Assembly (NCBI GenBank): GCA_003116975.1
Contig: BGKB01000033.1
Span: forward strand, 186,001 to 250,000
DNA from: Aurantiochytrium sp. KH105
Lineage: Eukaryota > Sar > Bigyra > Thraustochytrida > Thraustochytriidae
Reading direction: 5' to 3'
DNA: 64,000 bases
Shown one piece after another: positions 28,065-38,700 of the stretch (its first letter is position 1; each line of letters begins with the position of its first letter). The notes below the pieces were generated by a model. It was given only the letters and a program-made list of their open reading frames with translations. It ran no database searches and was not told the DNA's origin. Made by a program: the position numbers and the translations under genes.

Positions 28065-29507
28065 TTACTTGCGAGCATAGGAAGCCGCAATGCGTGCGGC
28101 GCGCTCCTCGCGTGTCTCGCGCTTGCGTTCGTTTGCTTCTTGGTCACGTTCTTCCTGCTTTTGCTTTTCCTCTGCCTCGCGCGCTTCTTCTCGTCGCTTT
28201 TCCTCTGCGGCTTCTTGACGCTGCTGCTCAGCGCGACGAGCCTTGGCCCGGTCCTGCGCCAAACTGATGGCATATTCCACTGTTGGCGCGCGCCCGCCGC
28301 TCTCAGCCATTTCTTTGCTGAGATCCTCAAAAATTTGACGTGCCTCGGCCATGACTTCTGGTGAGAGCGAATCGGCAAATTCCTGGAACTGGAGGTCGAG
28401 CGCATCCTGCGTCTCTTCCTGCTGTTTGCGCTGCTTGACCTGCCTCTCGGCCTGAGCGAGCGCGTCGTCGACCGAGGGCAAAGCACCACCATCCTTTTCG
28501 TATCTCTCTCGCATTTCATCAAAAATAGAAATTGTCTGCATGACAACTTCCTCGGGATGAGATTCGACCAGACTTGCAATCTGTACATCAATAATATCCT
28601 GGTTCAGAGTCTTGGAGTCGCGATCGAGCTGCGTCGAGATCTCGAGAGCTCGTGCCAGCGCCTCTTCATCGACTTGAATATCTGCATCGGATCGCGGGTC
28701 CGCCGCACCATCCTTGGCGCCACCCTCTTTCATGGCGTTGTCAGGAGCGCCGTGCGACTCGAGCGAAGCTCGGATTGCGGCCTCGAGCATGGCAGCCTCG
28801 TCATCCTCATCGTTTCCATCGCGATGAAAAGCAGCATCAAAGTCTTGAGCGCTGACATGCCTCGACGCGGCGTAGGACTGTTCCAAAAGCCGCTGCATGT
28901 GCTCGTCGCTTTCGTCGTTGGAGCCCCAGACATCGTCGAGATCGGCAGCGCGTCGACGCGCATGAATTGCTGGCGACGCAGACGGGCCTAAGCCCCCCCC
29001 CCCTGCCGTGAGCCACGATGGCTCAGCGGCCAGCAGCGAGTTGAGCACAGAAGACGAAGCTGCGACATGATCCGGATCAAAGCCAGCGAAGCGATTGCGC
29101 TGCGTAAAGAGCGGACCTGGCTCTGCGTCTCTTTCGTCGTCACTGTCGCCGTCTGCAGCAAACGCAGCTGGTCTCGCTCGCGCGGCCGCTCTTGACGCTG
29201 TTATAGAATTGCCAAAGATTCGCGCCCGGTGCGCTTCGGCCGCCCTTCGTTGTCTCTCACGCGTTGCCGAGTTGCGTCGAGCTTGAGCCGAAGCACCTCT
29301 GCTCTGACCTGCTGCAAACGTCGGTGCGCCTGCCGTCGCTGCAGACGCAGTCGCGGAGGCGCTGCCTTCGGTTTGCTGGGTTCCCTCGGCTTCTGTTCCT
29401 TGGGCGCCGTCGTCAGACTCCCCGCCAAACCCAAGGCCCTGGCCGACGACGGCAAAATCACCTTGCACGTGGCCGCGACCTCTGGCTCCTCGTTCGTTCC
29501 CGCTCAT
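28065..29507 (-). CDS. UIM-containing ubiquitin-binding protein (otherwise unknown)
   Basis: 480 residues. The first 170 are Ala/Gly/Ser-rich and probably disordered. Three ubiquitin-interacting-motif-like helices follow: DEHMQRLLEQSYAASR, the very canonical DDEAAMLEAAIRASLESHG, and DEEALARALEISTQL. A helical middle region and a highly charged Glu/Arg/Gln coiled coil (last about 90 residues, EEKRREEAREAEEKQKQEER) end the protein. It presumably binds ubiquitin chains and acts as an adaptor. The UIM call is from the acidic-Ala-x-x-x-Ser pattern. The start at 29507 is an ATG. Confidence 0.7.
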   Translation of the reverse strand: MSGNERGARGRGHVQGDFAVVGQGLGFGGESDDGAQGTEAEGTQQTEGSASATASAATAGAPTFAAGQSRGASAQARRNSATRERQRRAAEAHRARIFGNSITASRAAARARPAAFAADGDSDDERDAEPGPLFTQRNRFAGFDPDHVAASSSVLNSLLAAEPSWLTAGGGGLGPSASPAIHARRRAADLDDVWGSNDESDEHMQRLLEQSYAASRHVSAQDFDAAFHRDGNDEDDEAAMLEAAIRASLESHGAPDNAMKEGGAKDGAADPRSDADIQVDEEALARALEISTQLDRDSKTLNQDIIDVQIASLVESHPEEVVMQTISIFDEMRERYEKDGGALPSVDDALAQAERQVKQRKQQEETQDALDLQFQEFADSLSPEVMAEARQIFEDLSKEMAESGGRAPTVEYAISLAQDRAKARRAEQQRQEAAEEKRREEAREAEEKQKQEERDQEANERKRETREERAARIAASYARK

Positions 29508-30188
29508 CTTCTCTGCCGCGTGGACACGGCGTCTGCGCGCACGCCGTGAGGCGCCGCGAGCTTCTTCAACTCGCCGTCGAAGTCGCTCGTCACCCCAGAG
29601 ACCCTCCTACCTGGCTGACCTGCTCGCTCGGCTTGGCTTGGCTGGCTGGCTTGCGTCTCGCAGACGCGGTCTTTGGGCGCGTCGCGCGCTGCGCAAACGT
29701 ACGCAGCCGCAGCTCGCGTCCGTCGCGAATGGATTTGAGGTCTGTCTGCTGCTTCGCCGAGAGCGCTCGCTCGTCCAAGCTCGCTAATCAAGCGTGACGA
29801 CGATGCGATCTACAACAAAAGTATGCTTTGAGCCGCGGGAAAGGCAACATAGGTGGAGCCATTTGAGAGCGCCGCGAGACTCTCAGGTTCGCTCAGGTCG
29901 CAGCAAACCACTTTGGAAAATGCCGGCAAGCAGTCAGGCTGGCAGGCAAGTAGGTTGGCAGGTAAGCAGTCATGCAGGCAGCCAAGGAGGCAAGCAGTTA
30001 AGTTGGAAAGCAGACAGAAAGACGTTTCTCAGACTCGACGCTTGCTCATCGCGAAGATAATTAATTTCTGCTCGTTGCTCATAGCAATGATTGCATTAGA
30101 ACAGATAAGATGAAAGGGTGGATGTGAATGAGGATAGTACATGAGTTAGGCGTCAAAAGGGAGGGAGTCAAAAAGGGTCCGTTAGCTC
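29508..30188. other. Intergenic region between two minus-strand genes
   Basis: 681 bp holding the upstream region of the UIM gene and the 3' region of the next gene. A purine-rich stretch with degenerate GGCAGGCAAGTAG-like units lies at about 29920-30010. No gene is supported. Confidence 0.5.
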
Positions 30189-31301
30189 TTAGATGGAGAA
30201 GCGTCGGTAGTTGTACTTTGAGGAGGTGTCTGAAATGCTACCGGAGGCGGCCTCCTCGTACACATTTTCGTTGTCGAAATCGTCGTCGAGCAGCTGCACA
30301 TTCGAAGTACACGCTTGCGTGCTTGCGTCGGGTGGAAAGAACGTTGGGCCCGAAGACTCGCGCACATTCAGCAAAGCGGAAGCTGCGCGTGGGTACATGC
30401 GGCGCACTTGCAGAGAATAGGTGGGGTGATTTGATGCAACCGACTCGTACTCGCATTCGACAGTGAATAGAATGCCTGTCTTGCGCTTTGTGAGCTCGAT
30501 ATTGGTTTGTTCAATGTATGGCACGATCTGGTTCTCAACGAGTTGACGGGTTTTGCTCGGTGGTCGCAGAATTGGTGGCAAAAGTTTCTTGGCGTAGAGT
30601 CTGCGGCAGTCATCAACAATTTTCTTGAAAAGCCCCGCTCCAACGCTCTCGATCGTCTCCTCGCTGACAGTATTGCGCTGCCGCATGGTGAATTGGCTGA
30701 TGATAACACGCTCAACGCGATCGGTTCTCCTCTTTGTTCCATTGGGCCCTCTGCTGTTGCTACCTCTGCTGGCCTTGCTTGAAGTAGTACTGGCATTTGA
30801 GCACTCGTCTTCATTATAACAGCGCCTCGACGAGCAGCGGCGCATCCAGCCCAGAGACATTGGCGAGCAAGCACTTTCCGTACTTGCATCGCTTCCTGCT
30901 CGAACGTGCGAGGGGACCAGAGCCGATGGTGATCTTTTGTGCGTTTTGCTAGGCTTGGACCTGACTTTGCGAGGTCGCTCTTCGGACTGTTTCGGCAACA
31001 GATGATGCTGAGGAGGCGTGGGCAGGCCATGCGAGGGGTTTTCAGAGGACGCCGAGGTACTCGCAGAGTCGTGGGATTCTGATCGTATTCTGTCATCATC
31101 ATCATCATCATGTGCACTTGGTGCTTTCGTCGTATACGACGTCTCTGGTGTTTTGAGCATGGCAAAGTCTGCCGAGACCGCCTTGTGTGTCATGAGAAGG
31201 TGCGACGTGGCTCTTGTCGCCTTCATTGATGGCGGAGTCATCATCATTGGTGTCGTCGTCGACGGCTCTTGCTCGTTTTGGTCTTGCTGCGACTGCAGCA
31301 T
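30189..31301 (-). CDS. Hypothetical protein with a conserved-looking C-terminal domain
   Basis: 370 residues, family not recognised. Residues 1-180 are low-complexity (Ser, Thr, Pro, an Asp run, HHLLPKQSEERPRK). Residues about 185-330 look folded: a basic entry KRRTDRVERVIISQF, a helix ESVGAGLFKKIVDDCRRLY, the segment LLPPILRPPSKTRQLVENQIVPYI, then strands TGILFTVECEYESV and YSLQVRRMYPRAA. The tail is acidic. The first ATG in frame is at 31301 (the frame extends upstream only by GTG). The spliced structure could be more complex. I assign no function. Confidence 0.6.
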   Translation of the reverse strand: MLQSQQDQNEQEPSTTTPMMMTPPSMKATRATSHLLMTHKAVSADFAMLKTPETSYTTKAPSAHDDDDDDRIRSESHDSASTSASSENPSHGLPTPPQHHLLPKQSEERPRKVRSKPSKTHKRSPSALVPSHVRAGSDASTESACSPMSLGWMRRCSSRRCYNEDECSNASTTSSKASRGSNSRGPNGTKRRTDRVERVIISQFTMRQRNTVSEETIESVGAGLFKKIVDDCRRLYAKKLLPPILRPPSKTRQLVENQIVPYIEQTNIELTKRKTGILFTVECEYESVASNHPTYSLQVRRMYPRAASALLNVRESSGPTFFPPDASTQACTSNVQLLDDDFDNENVYEEAASGSISDTSSKYNYRRFSI

Positions 31302-32837
31302 TCTACCGACCTCGCGCGCCTGGTCCGGGTGGCCTCGCCTTTTCCCTTTAGAAATCTCTCTCTGCACTGCACTGCACGGCGACCCGCTGCAGACACGCGT
31401 TGCCGGCCGGCCAGTCTACCTGCTGCCAACTGCTAGTCTGTCTGCACGATGGTGGATCGATTGCCTCGAAGTTGGCGCTTTGCTCGTTCGTGGCCTCGGT
31501 ATCGTAGCCTCTTTGTTCCTCTGTTTTACCCGTGCAACTCACGCTTGGGAGTTCGTCGCGCTTCCGGCGCTTGTCCCCAGTGCGCCGCACCTCTGCCCCT
31601 CTCTTCCACGGATCCGTTTATCCACTCAACCTCACTACCATATAAATTCATATTATAAATTTAATTTGTAGTCCTTTTGCGGGGGACAGTATTTAGATGT
31701 ACAGTGGAAACATTAAGTCAGTGCAGAGAAGGTGGGCGATTCCGGAGAATGCGGCCAGTGGCAGTGGCGGCCGAAACGTCGACGGTGAATCCATTTGCAG
31801 CGCGACGAGGCGACGCAGCCGGTAATGCACGCGCCCCCTCGACGCCGGTGGCCACCCGTGGCCGCTGCGCCGTCCCCGGCCGCGGCTCGGCGCCGAGCTT
31901 CGTCCTTTCCCTTGCTTGCCGCCCGCTTTCCCGGCCGGCCAGGCGGGTCTTTCGTGGCGCACGGGCCGAGGCCGGGGGACACAGAAGCGCGCGGCGTGTG
32001 ACAGTCAGACACAGCTTCGGCGAAGCCGGCTCTGAGCAGCGCTGGGAAAGTCCTTTCTCGCGCCGGAGGAGGGTCGCGGAGCAGGCCTCGCCCACGTCGG
32101 CGCACGACCTCGCAAGGCACACGCAGATAAGACAAGCCATGGAAGGCGAAGCGACTTGAAGTCCAGGCAAGGCAAGACAAGTCAACGTGATGACCAACCA
32201 GCGAGGACATTAAACAAGAGAGGAAAACACGCCTTCTTGACTGTGAAGCCAGCTCGCCAGCCGCCAGCCTTCGGAGGAGCAGAAGGGAAAAGGAACGGCG
32301 CGAGCCGCGCTGTCGCGTGCGTGACCGACCGCCTCGAACGGTCGCTTGGCCGAGCGCGCTTGCATTGCGTGCGCCGGCGGTGGCGCGGCGCTGCGCGAGA
32401 TTTCTGAATCGAAGGAAGGCCGCCCATGCAGTGCGTCTCGAAGTCAACTTTGACAGCTAGCTTGCTGCCATCGCATGTGGTACACACATGTCCGTTGCTG
32501 TTTTTGCCAGCCGTCCCGGTCCAATGTGGAGGCCTGGCCAAGCGTGAGACGAATAATGTCTTGAGCTGGGACGCGGAGCCTGCCTCTCCGCGCCCAGCTA
32601 GACAGACAGACAGGCCGTCCGGTAGCGCCGAGGTCTTTGGGGTGGCACGGCTCGTCATCTTCCCTTGGAGTCTATGTAGAAAAAAAAAAGCCATCTTGGA
32701 CGTGGTGGGGCGCTCACGCTGTGCGAAAAAACCACGTGGGCAAAAACCGCTACGCGCCGGGGCGGGCGGGGCGTCGAAGCTCGCGCTTCCGCTCGCACTT
32801 GGGGCTGCTGCAGCGTGTGCTGCAGCAGAGGCAGGCC
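31302..32837. promoter_or_regulatory. Divergent upstream region between the 30189 gene and the TTLL gene
   Basis: 1.5 kb. An AT-rich patch with TATAAATT-like sequence lies at about 31641-31662. The DNA from about 31770 to 32400 is GC-rich with open frames on both strands but no domain. The TTLL frame is open upstream of its ATG by 67 codons, read here as leader. Confidence 0.45.
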
Positions 32838-34970
32838 ATGGCGGCGGAGACGTCGCGGCCCAGGTCGGCTGCCTCGTCGCGCGCGAGCTCGCGGCCTCGG
32901 AAAACGGCTGCGGCGAAGAGGTCAGGCGAGATCGTCGTTGTGAACGTGAGCAACTGCAGATACGAGGTGGTGCGCAGCGCCGCCAAGAGCGCCGGATGGA
33001 GGGTCGAGGAGGACGAGGACGAGTATGACGCGCTTGTAGCCGACGCGACGGCAGGCACGGCCGCTGCTGCTCCCGCGACACGCACAGCGCACCAACAGGC
33101 TGTCATTCTTCGTCACCACCACGCCTACGCACGAGCGCGCACGCGCGAGCCCTGGAATGTGTACTGGACGGACACGAGCGTGAGCTCGCAGCGTGCCATG
33201 CGGCTCGAACGTTTTCAGCGCCTCAACCACTTCCCGGGCATGTATCACTTGGCGCGAAAGGGCGGTCTCGGCAAGCACTTGACACAGTTGGCCAAGCTGT
33301 TTCCATCGGACTTTTCTTTTTTTCCTCAGACCTGGGTTCTACCGCAGCAATGGTCCGAGTTCAAGGAGCGCATTGAGTCTGGCAAAGGAAACCGCACTTT
33401 TATTATCAAGCCAGACGCATCGTGCCAAGGTAAAGGTATCTTTCTCACACGAACGCACGAAAATGTGAACCCAACCGAGAGCCAGGTGGCACAACGATAT
33501 CTACACAAACCACTGCTCATTGATGGCTTCAAGTTCGATATGCGCATCTACGTGATCCTCACGAGTGTTGACCCCCTGCGAATCTTTCTTTTCGAAGATG
33601 GCCTCGTTCGAATTTGCACGCAAAAGTATGTGGAGCCTCGCGGAAGAAACTTGCAAAAGAGCCGAATGCATCTCACAAACTATGCCATCAACAAGGAGAG
33701 CGAAGACTTTGTTTTCAACGAAGCCACCTCGGACCCCGGCACGGGCAACAAGCGGAGTCTTCGCTGGTTTTGGGGCTGGCTCGAGGAGCAACATGGCAAA
33801 GATGCACGTGATGGATTCGTGGCCGAGACCCACGACATGATCATCAAGTCTATCATCTCCGTTCTCCCTCAGCTTCGACACATCTATCGTAGCTGTGTGA
33901 AGCACCCTGGTCCATCCAATTGCTTTGAGATTCTCGGATTTGATGTCCTAATGGATCGCAAGTTCAAGCCATGGCTCATTGAGGTCAACCACTCGCCAAG
34001 TTTTGCCTGCGATACTCCTCTCGACACGGACATTAAGTCGCGACTTATTGCCAAGACTCTGGCTCTGATTGGCGTGCACGCTTCGGACAAGCGCAAAAGT
34101 CGGCAACGGCTGAAGAAAGATGCGCAGTCCCGTCTGTATGGCGCTACGGCCCCTAAATCGCGTCGAAGACTCCAATACGATGGGGCCTCGTCGCCCGCGT
34201 CGGTGTCGTCGTCGTCGTCGTCCTCTTCGACCGCTGTGCAGGAGTCAAAGGCCCCGGCTGGCGAAGGCTCGGCCAAGACAACGCTTGCAACAAAGACCAA
34301 GAAAGGGGGCGTTGATGCGCTCTTTCGCAAACGCGAGCGACTTGAAAATCGGCAATGCGAGGACGGAGAGCTGACGCGGGTATACCCGCCAGACTCGCAG
34401 GAGCGTCTTATGTATTACGATCAGTACATTGCTGCAACTGATCGCCTCTTTGCACGGGCAAGCGGGGCCACACAGGTGGACCGTCCTCAAGGCGGGTTGT
34501 CCTCGTCGCGAGCTCGGCCGCTTTCTGCACGTACCAAGTTGCTTCGAAAGGCACAAGCATGTGGAGTAAATGTGCGCGATCAGCACCAGCAGCAGTCACA
34601 GGATCGCCTGCAAGATGAAGCGCCGCCCAAGCCTCAGCAACAAGGACAAGGTCAGGTTGGGCAACGCCCGCCAAAATCAAAGCAGCTGCATCAGCAGCAG
34701 CAGCTGCAGCCGCAGCAGCCGCAAAGACGTTCATCATTGTCTGGCGGGGAAGTGCGCGTGGAGGATACCGTTCGCGTGCAAGCTCGGCCTGCACCGTCGT
34801 CCCGGGCGCCATCCAAGAGAATTTCTGAGGATTTGGAGCGCTATCGATCGATGGGTCTTCAGCGCAAGTCGGCTTTTAATGCATACTTGAGACCACCGGG
34901 GCGCCAAGTGCTTCCCATTGAGGCTCGCACTCTTTCGGTGGACGCCTCGAGCGTTCCAATAAAATATTGA
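32838..34970 (+). CDS. Tubulin tyrosine ligase-like (TTLL6/13-type) polyglutamylase
   Basis: 710 residues. After a short Ala/Ser/Arg-rich start, VVVNVSNCRYEVVRSAAKSAGW opens the TTL domain (about 35-430). ATP-grasp landmarks follow: NRTFIIKPDASCQGKGIFL, GFKFDMRIYVILTS, KYVEP, HLTNYAINK, and the metal-binding EILGFDVLMDRKFKPWLIEVNHSPSF. The TTLL6/TTLL13 group adds or extends glutamate side chains on tubulin in cilia, fitting the nearby axonemal dynein. The C-terminal about 270 residues are low-complexity, with Gln, Ser and Lys runs, and may bind microtubules. Start choice: the ATG at 32838 sits in gccATGG. A GTG-led extension upstream is ignored. Confidence 0.88.
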   Translation: MAAETSRPRSAASSRASSRPRKTAAAKRSGEIVVVNVSNCRYEVVRSAAKSAGWRVEEDEDEYDALVADATAGTAAAAPATRTAHQQAVILRHHHAYARARTREPWNVYWTDTSVSSQRAMRLERFQRLNHFPGMYHLARKGGLGKHLTQLAKLFPSDFSFFPQTWVLPQQWSEFKERIESGKGNRTFIIKPDASCQGKGIFLTRTHENVNPTESQVAQRYLHKPLLIDGFKFDMRIYVILTSVDPLRIFLFEDGLVRICTQKYVEPRGRNLQKSRMHLTNYAINKESEDFVFNEATSDPGTGNKRSLRWFWGWLEEQHGKDARDGFVAETHDMIIKSIISVLPQLRHIYRSCVKHPGPSNCFEILGFDVLMDRKFKPWLIEVNHSPSFACDTPLDTDIKSRLIAKTLALIGVHASDKRKSRQRLKKDAQSRLYGATAPKSRRRLQYDGASSPASVSSSSSSSSTAVQESKAPAGEGSAKTTLATKTKKGGVDALFRKRERLENRQCEDGELTRVYPPDSQERLMYYDQYIAATDRLFARASGATQVDRPQGGLSSSRARPLSARTKLLRKAQACGVNVRDQHQQQSQDRLQDEAPPKPQQQGQGQVGQRPPKSKQLHQQQQLQPQQPQRRSSLSGGEVRVEDTVRVQARPAPSSRAPSKRISEDLERYRSMGLQRKSAFNAYLRPPGRQVLPIEARTLSVDASSVPIKY

Positions 34971-35020
34971 TGAATGAATGAATGAATGAATGAATGAATG
35001 AATGAATGAATGAATGAATG
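34971..35020. repeat. TGAA tetranucleotide microsatellite abutting the TTLL stop codon
   Basis: About twelve perfect TGAA units start immediately after the TGA stop at 34968-34970, in the 167 bp convergent 3' region. Confidence 0.9.
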
Positions 35021-35137
35021 GGTTCTAGGCCCCAGAACAATAAGAAAAAAGGGAAGAAAGGAAATAACCGCGCTGACGATCAACGAAGGATGGCTCGAGA
35101 GTTTGTATGCCACCATGCAAGTGCGTGGCTCGCTTTT

Positions 35138-36205
35138 CTACTCCTTGTCGAGCTTGTACATGTCCTTGGAGGTGAATCCGTTGGCAATGAGGCTTTCGTA
35201 GGCACTTTCAACCTGCTCCTTGTAGTTGCGGTATTGGCCGAGTCCAAGACCACCCTCGCTCGTGGGCTTGAGCGACTTTTCTACGTTGTAGCGCGTGCGG
35301 TGCGGGGGCGGTGCTCCAGAGCCTGGGGCAGGGAGGTTGGGGTCGAGTTCCGTGGGCAGCTCCTTTTTGTGCTCGTCATCAACCTTGGACGACTCGCGAA
35401 GAACCTGGACGATTTCCTCTGGCATGGGGGCGCCGCCAATGAGCAGAAAACGCTCTCCCCAACCCTTCCAGTCGACATCCTGCTGGGCAGCATTGACATG
35501 AGCGAGCGCGACATCGCGCACATCCGTAATGCAGGCGTTGGCCTGCTTGATCTTGGGGGCTCCAAAGTATGCAAGCACTGAGACGGAGCTGGTGTTGAGC
35601 TCGGGGAGGCCGGGAAGCATGGGACCGTAGATGAAGCTTGGGTTGAGCGCGGCAAGCTTGAACGAGCTGGACTTGGCCATTTCCCAGGCCGTCTTCTCGG
35701 CAAGCAGCTTGGAGAGTCCGTAAAAGTTTTTCTTCTCCTCGAGAACCTTTTCGTCGGTCCAGTCTTCCTCGGTGTAGACATACTCGGGGGGCTTGGCGCC
35801 GTACATGATGTAGATGTTAGCGATGGACGCGGTGAGGACAACCTTTTCAACGCCGAGCTTTTCGCAGGACTCGAGGACGTTGCGCGTGCCTGCGACGGCG
35901 GGCTCGACGAGCTTGTCGCGCGCGGATTCATCGCTCAAGCGAATAAATGGCGACGCCGAGTGGATCACCGTGCGGCAGCCTTTGATGGCCTCGTCGAAGC
36001 TGCCCTTTTCGAGAAGATCGCAGCCCGTGAACAGCTTGAGCCTCTCTGAGGCGCCCTCGAGCTTGTGCAGGAACTCGACCTTTTTCCCGGACCGCGTCGT
36101 GCCGTGCACCTCGAAGCCGGCGTCCAGGGCATACTTGACGATCCACGACCCCAGGAAGCCCGTGCATCCTGTCACGCATACGCGCTTGGCCTCGGGCACG
36201 GACAT
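35138..36205 (-). CDS. Extended SDR, dihydroflavonol-4-reductase / cinnamoyl-CoA reductase-like
   Basis: 355 residues. The Rossmann motif CVTGCTGFLGSW is at the N-terminus (about 10-20). VIHSASPF follows near 80, VVLTASIANIY near 125, and the catalytic Tyr/Lys in NFYGLSKLLAEK near 160-170, then LNPSFIYGPMLPG and DVRDVALAH. This is the order seen in NADP-dependent DFR/CCR/aldehyde-ketone reductases. In a protist the substrate is unlikely to be a flavonoid; a carbonyl or aldehyde reductase is a safer reading. The start is an ATG at 36205, preceded by a GAA-repeat leader. Confidence 0.85.
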   Translation of the reverse strand: MSVPEAKRVCVTGCTGFLGSWIVKYALDAGFEVHGTTRSGKKVEFLHKLEGASERLKLFTGCDLLEKGSFDEAIKGCRTVIHSASPFIRLSDESARDKLVEPAVAGTRNVLESCEKLGVEKVVLTASIANIYIMYGAKPPEYVYTEEDWTDEKVLEEKKNFYGLSKLLAEKTAWEMAKSSSFKLAALNPSFIYGPMLPGLPELNTSSVSVLAYFGAPKIKQANACITDVRDVALAHVNAAQQDVDWKGWGERFLLIGGAPMPEEIVQVLRESSKVDDEHKKELPTELDPNLPAPGSGAPPPHRTRYNVEKSLKPTSEGGLGLGQYRNYKEQVESAYESLIANGFTSKDMYKLDKE

Positions 36206-36214
36206 CTTCTTCTA

Positions 36215-36239
36215 CTTCTTCTTCTTCTTCTTCTTCTTC
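36215..36239. repeat. TTC/GAA trinucleotide repeat in the DFR-like 5' leader
   Basis: About eight TTC units on the plus strand, starting ten bases upstream of the minus-strand ATG at 36205. Confidence 0.85.
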
Positions 36240-37736
36240 AACCTTTGCTTTGACCTCTGCCTGCGTGCCTCGTTGCGAGCTTGCGTCAAGCCAACGCTGG
36301 CCAACTCGGGTCAACCTGAGAGAGTCCAGACGGAATGAGACGATCTCGAGCGATGGGTTTTGCTTCGCAGGAAACCTCGGGGGCACCTGGCAGCGGCAGC
36401 TTCGAGCCTTCCTTCCGCGCGCGCAGCCTTGGCGGGCCCTGTCCTGCCGCCTCCTTTTTTACCAAAAGTTTGTCGGATGAGGCCGAGACTTGCGGACCCC
36501 CTTCTTTTATCGCTCGATCGATCAATCGATCATTCCATCTCGATTCAATCTATCAATCGACCCTGCGATCGCTCTCCGCGATGACGACGCCCCGCTTTGT
36601 GGCCCTGCTCGGGTGGCGGTATACCGGACCCGGCCCACAACGCTCCTGCACCGGACCAGGGGCCAATTAAAAAGCGTTGCGCAGACTGTCCACGCCTTCG
36701 CGTTGCGCAGACCGCGGCGCGTGCATTTTTTTGCGCGCGAGTCCTTTTTTTATTTGTAATGTTATTTTATTATTATGCACCGTGAGGCCCTGACGCGGCG
36801 ATGCGCGTCGTCCCCGAAGTCGCGCCCGGAGGGGCAGAGACGGCTGTGGCTGGCGGGCAGGCTGGCTCCGAGCCCGAGTCCGAGTCTGCGTCCGCGTCTG
36901 CGCTGCCGCGTGCTTCCTCTTGGGCCGGAAACCGCATTTCATGCGAGCGTCTGCGAGGCTGGCTGGCAGTGGGGAAGGGAAGCCAAGCCGTGTCGCGTGG
37001 CATCGTCGCTCGTCTCTGTAGTGTAGCAGAGTTGCTGCGTTAGTGCTTTTTAAGAGCGGCATCGACAGCTCGTGACGCGCCAACCAAACGAAATGAAGAC
37101 CAGCTGCAGCGGCGCGGGCAGCGCCTGAAGGGAGGACGAGGACGGGGGTGTCGGAGCGTAGGGCCGACTTGAGTCGTCGTAGATGAAGCGAGTGTTGCGG
37201 TCACCGGTCGCGGCGCCACGATTGCACCACAATGCGGCGTGGATTGTTTGCGTTCGAGGGCAAGATGAACTGAGGCCTCGTAGCGAGTACGCTAGGTATT
37301 GATAGCTAATCTAGCAGTAGCTAGCGTTTGATGCGAGTTGCCACGATGGTTCTTCTTCGCCCTCCCTATTGGTGAAGAAGGTGCGACGCACGTAGCATGA
37401 CGGGACAGCCTTTCGCCGCGCCGTTCTAGATCGCCGTGCTGTGCTGTCAAGTGCTGTGCTGTCCGGATGAAACCAATTTACAGGGATAGTCAAGTCGTGG
37501 CTTGGATTCGAGCATGGGCCATCGCAATGGAAAGATGAGCTTACTAATTTTGAGTCGGGAGAGTTCGCGAGTTCCTGGATCGCTTGGCGCACTGCCACCG
37601 TTGGCATCGTCCACCGAGGAGTAAAGGAAAGCAAGAAGTTCTCGCCTCCGTCTCCGTCTCCGTCCGTAACTCTTATGCTATACCGTCAGAATCATCGCTC
37701 GTCACGGGATAAACCAACCAAGGACAACTTCCCCCT

Positions 37737-37745
37737 CAGAAGAAG

Positions 37746-37774
<29 letters not shown>
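37737..37774. repeat. AGA trinucleotide repeat
   Basis: About twelve perfect AGA units in intergenic DNA. Confidence 0.9.
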
Positions 37775-37776
<2 letters not shown>

Positions 37777-38620
37777 CGTTAAACTTTCTTTCGCCTCCCT
37801 CCTCCCAATCAGTCAGCTTCGCCGAGCCGGCGGTACGAGCGAGCAAGCACCGCGTGTTTTCTGCGTCTGCGTCTCGACGAGCTCGCGGCCGCCTGGCCGC
37901 CTCACCGTGACCTCACCGCGCACGCCATGCATTGCAGTCCCGCGCACAGTGTGGCTTCGCATCCTTCCCCTCGCAGTTCTCCGCTGTGGCCCTCGCCAAT
38001 CCTCATTCACTCTCTCCCCACCAATCTCTCACAGCGACGTTTTCACCACGCCCCCCCCCCGCCCAGCCACCAGCACAGGACCCAGAAACACACATCGAAC
38101 CACCACCGCGCATTCCAGCCGAGTCCGGTGCGCGCCGCGCCGCGTCTCGTCGGTGTCGACATCCAGCCGAAGAGAAGAGACCCGCGCCTGCCGTGCGCAG
38201 ATCGACGCGCCGCCGAACCGACGAGCGCCCACGCGTCGTGGGGCGGCGTCTCCGTCATGCAGCAGCTGCAGCTGCTGCTGCCTGCTCATAAGCAGCAAGT
38301 GCTTGCTCATAAGCAGCTGCAGCAGCACATTGCCGAGGCCGGCGGAAGGGACGAACGAGGCCCAGGCGCTTGTGAAAGCGCATTTCCGAGGCGCGCTCGG
38401 CGACGACGCTGTGCGGCGACGACGGCCCTGCCGGCCGGGCCTGGGTGGACGCGGGACGCGAGGCTTATAAGTAGAACTTGGGGAAGCCGGGCTGAGCGAT
38501 TGGAGCGGGTTGAGGACGAGGGAACGACTTGTCTAGGTGCGGCTGAGTCGTCAGAGCCAGGCCGGGGAGAAAGAGACGCCGCCGAGTGCGACGGGGAACG
38601 CTGCGCCGAGCTTGCATCGC

Positions 38621-38700
38621 ATCGCACCGCATCGCACCGCATCGCACCGCATCGCACCGCATCGCACCGCATCGCACCGCATCGCACAGCATCGCATCGA
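38621..38700. repeat. ATCGCACCGC decamer tandem array upstream of the desaturase
   Basis: Six perfect head-to-tail ATCGCACCGC units (38621-38680), flanked by degenerate ATCGCA units, ending about 220 bp before the ATG at 38919. There are no spacers, so it is a simple tandem repeat and not a CRISPR array. Confidence 0.9.

Noticed and set aside
38621-38700. Possible CRISPR array
   Set aside because: Units are 10 nt and directly adjacent with no spacers, in a eukaryotic promoter region.
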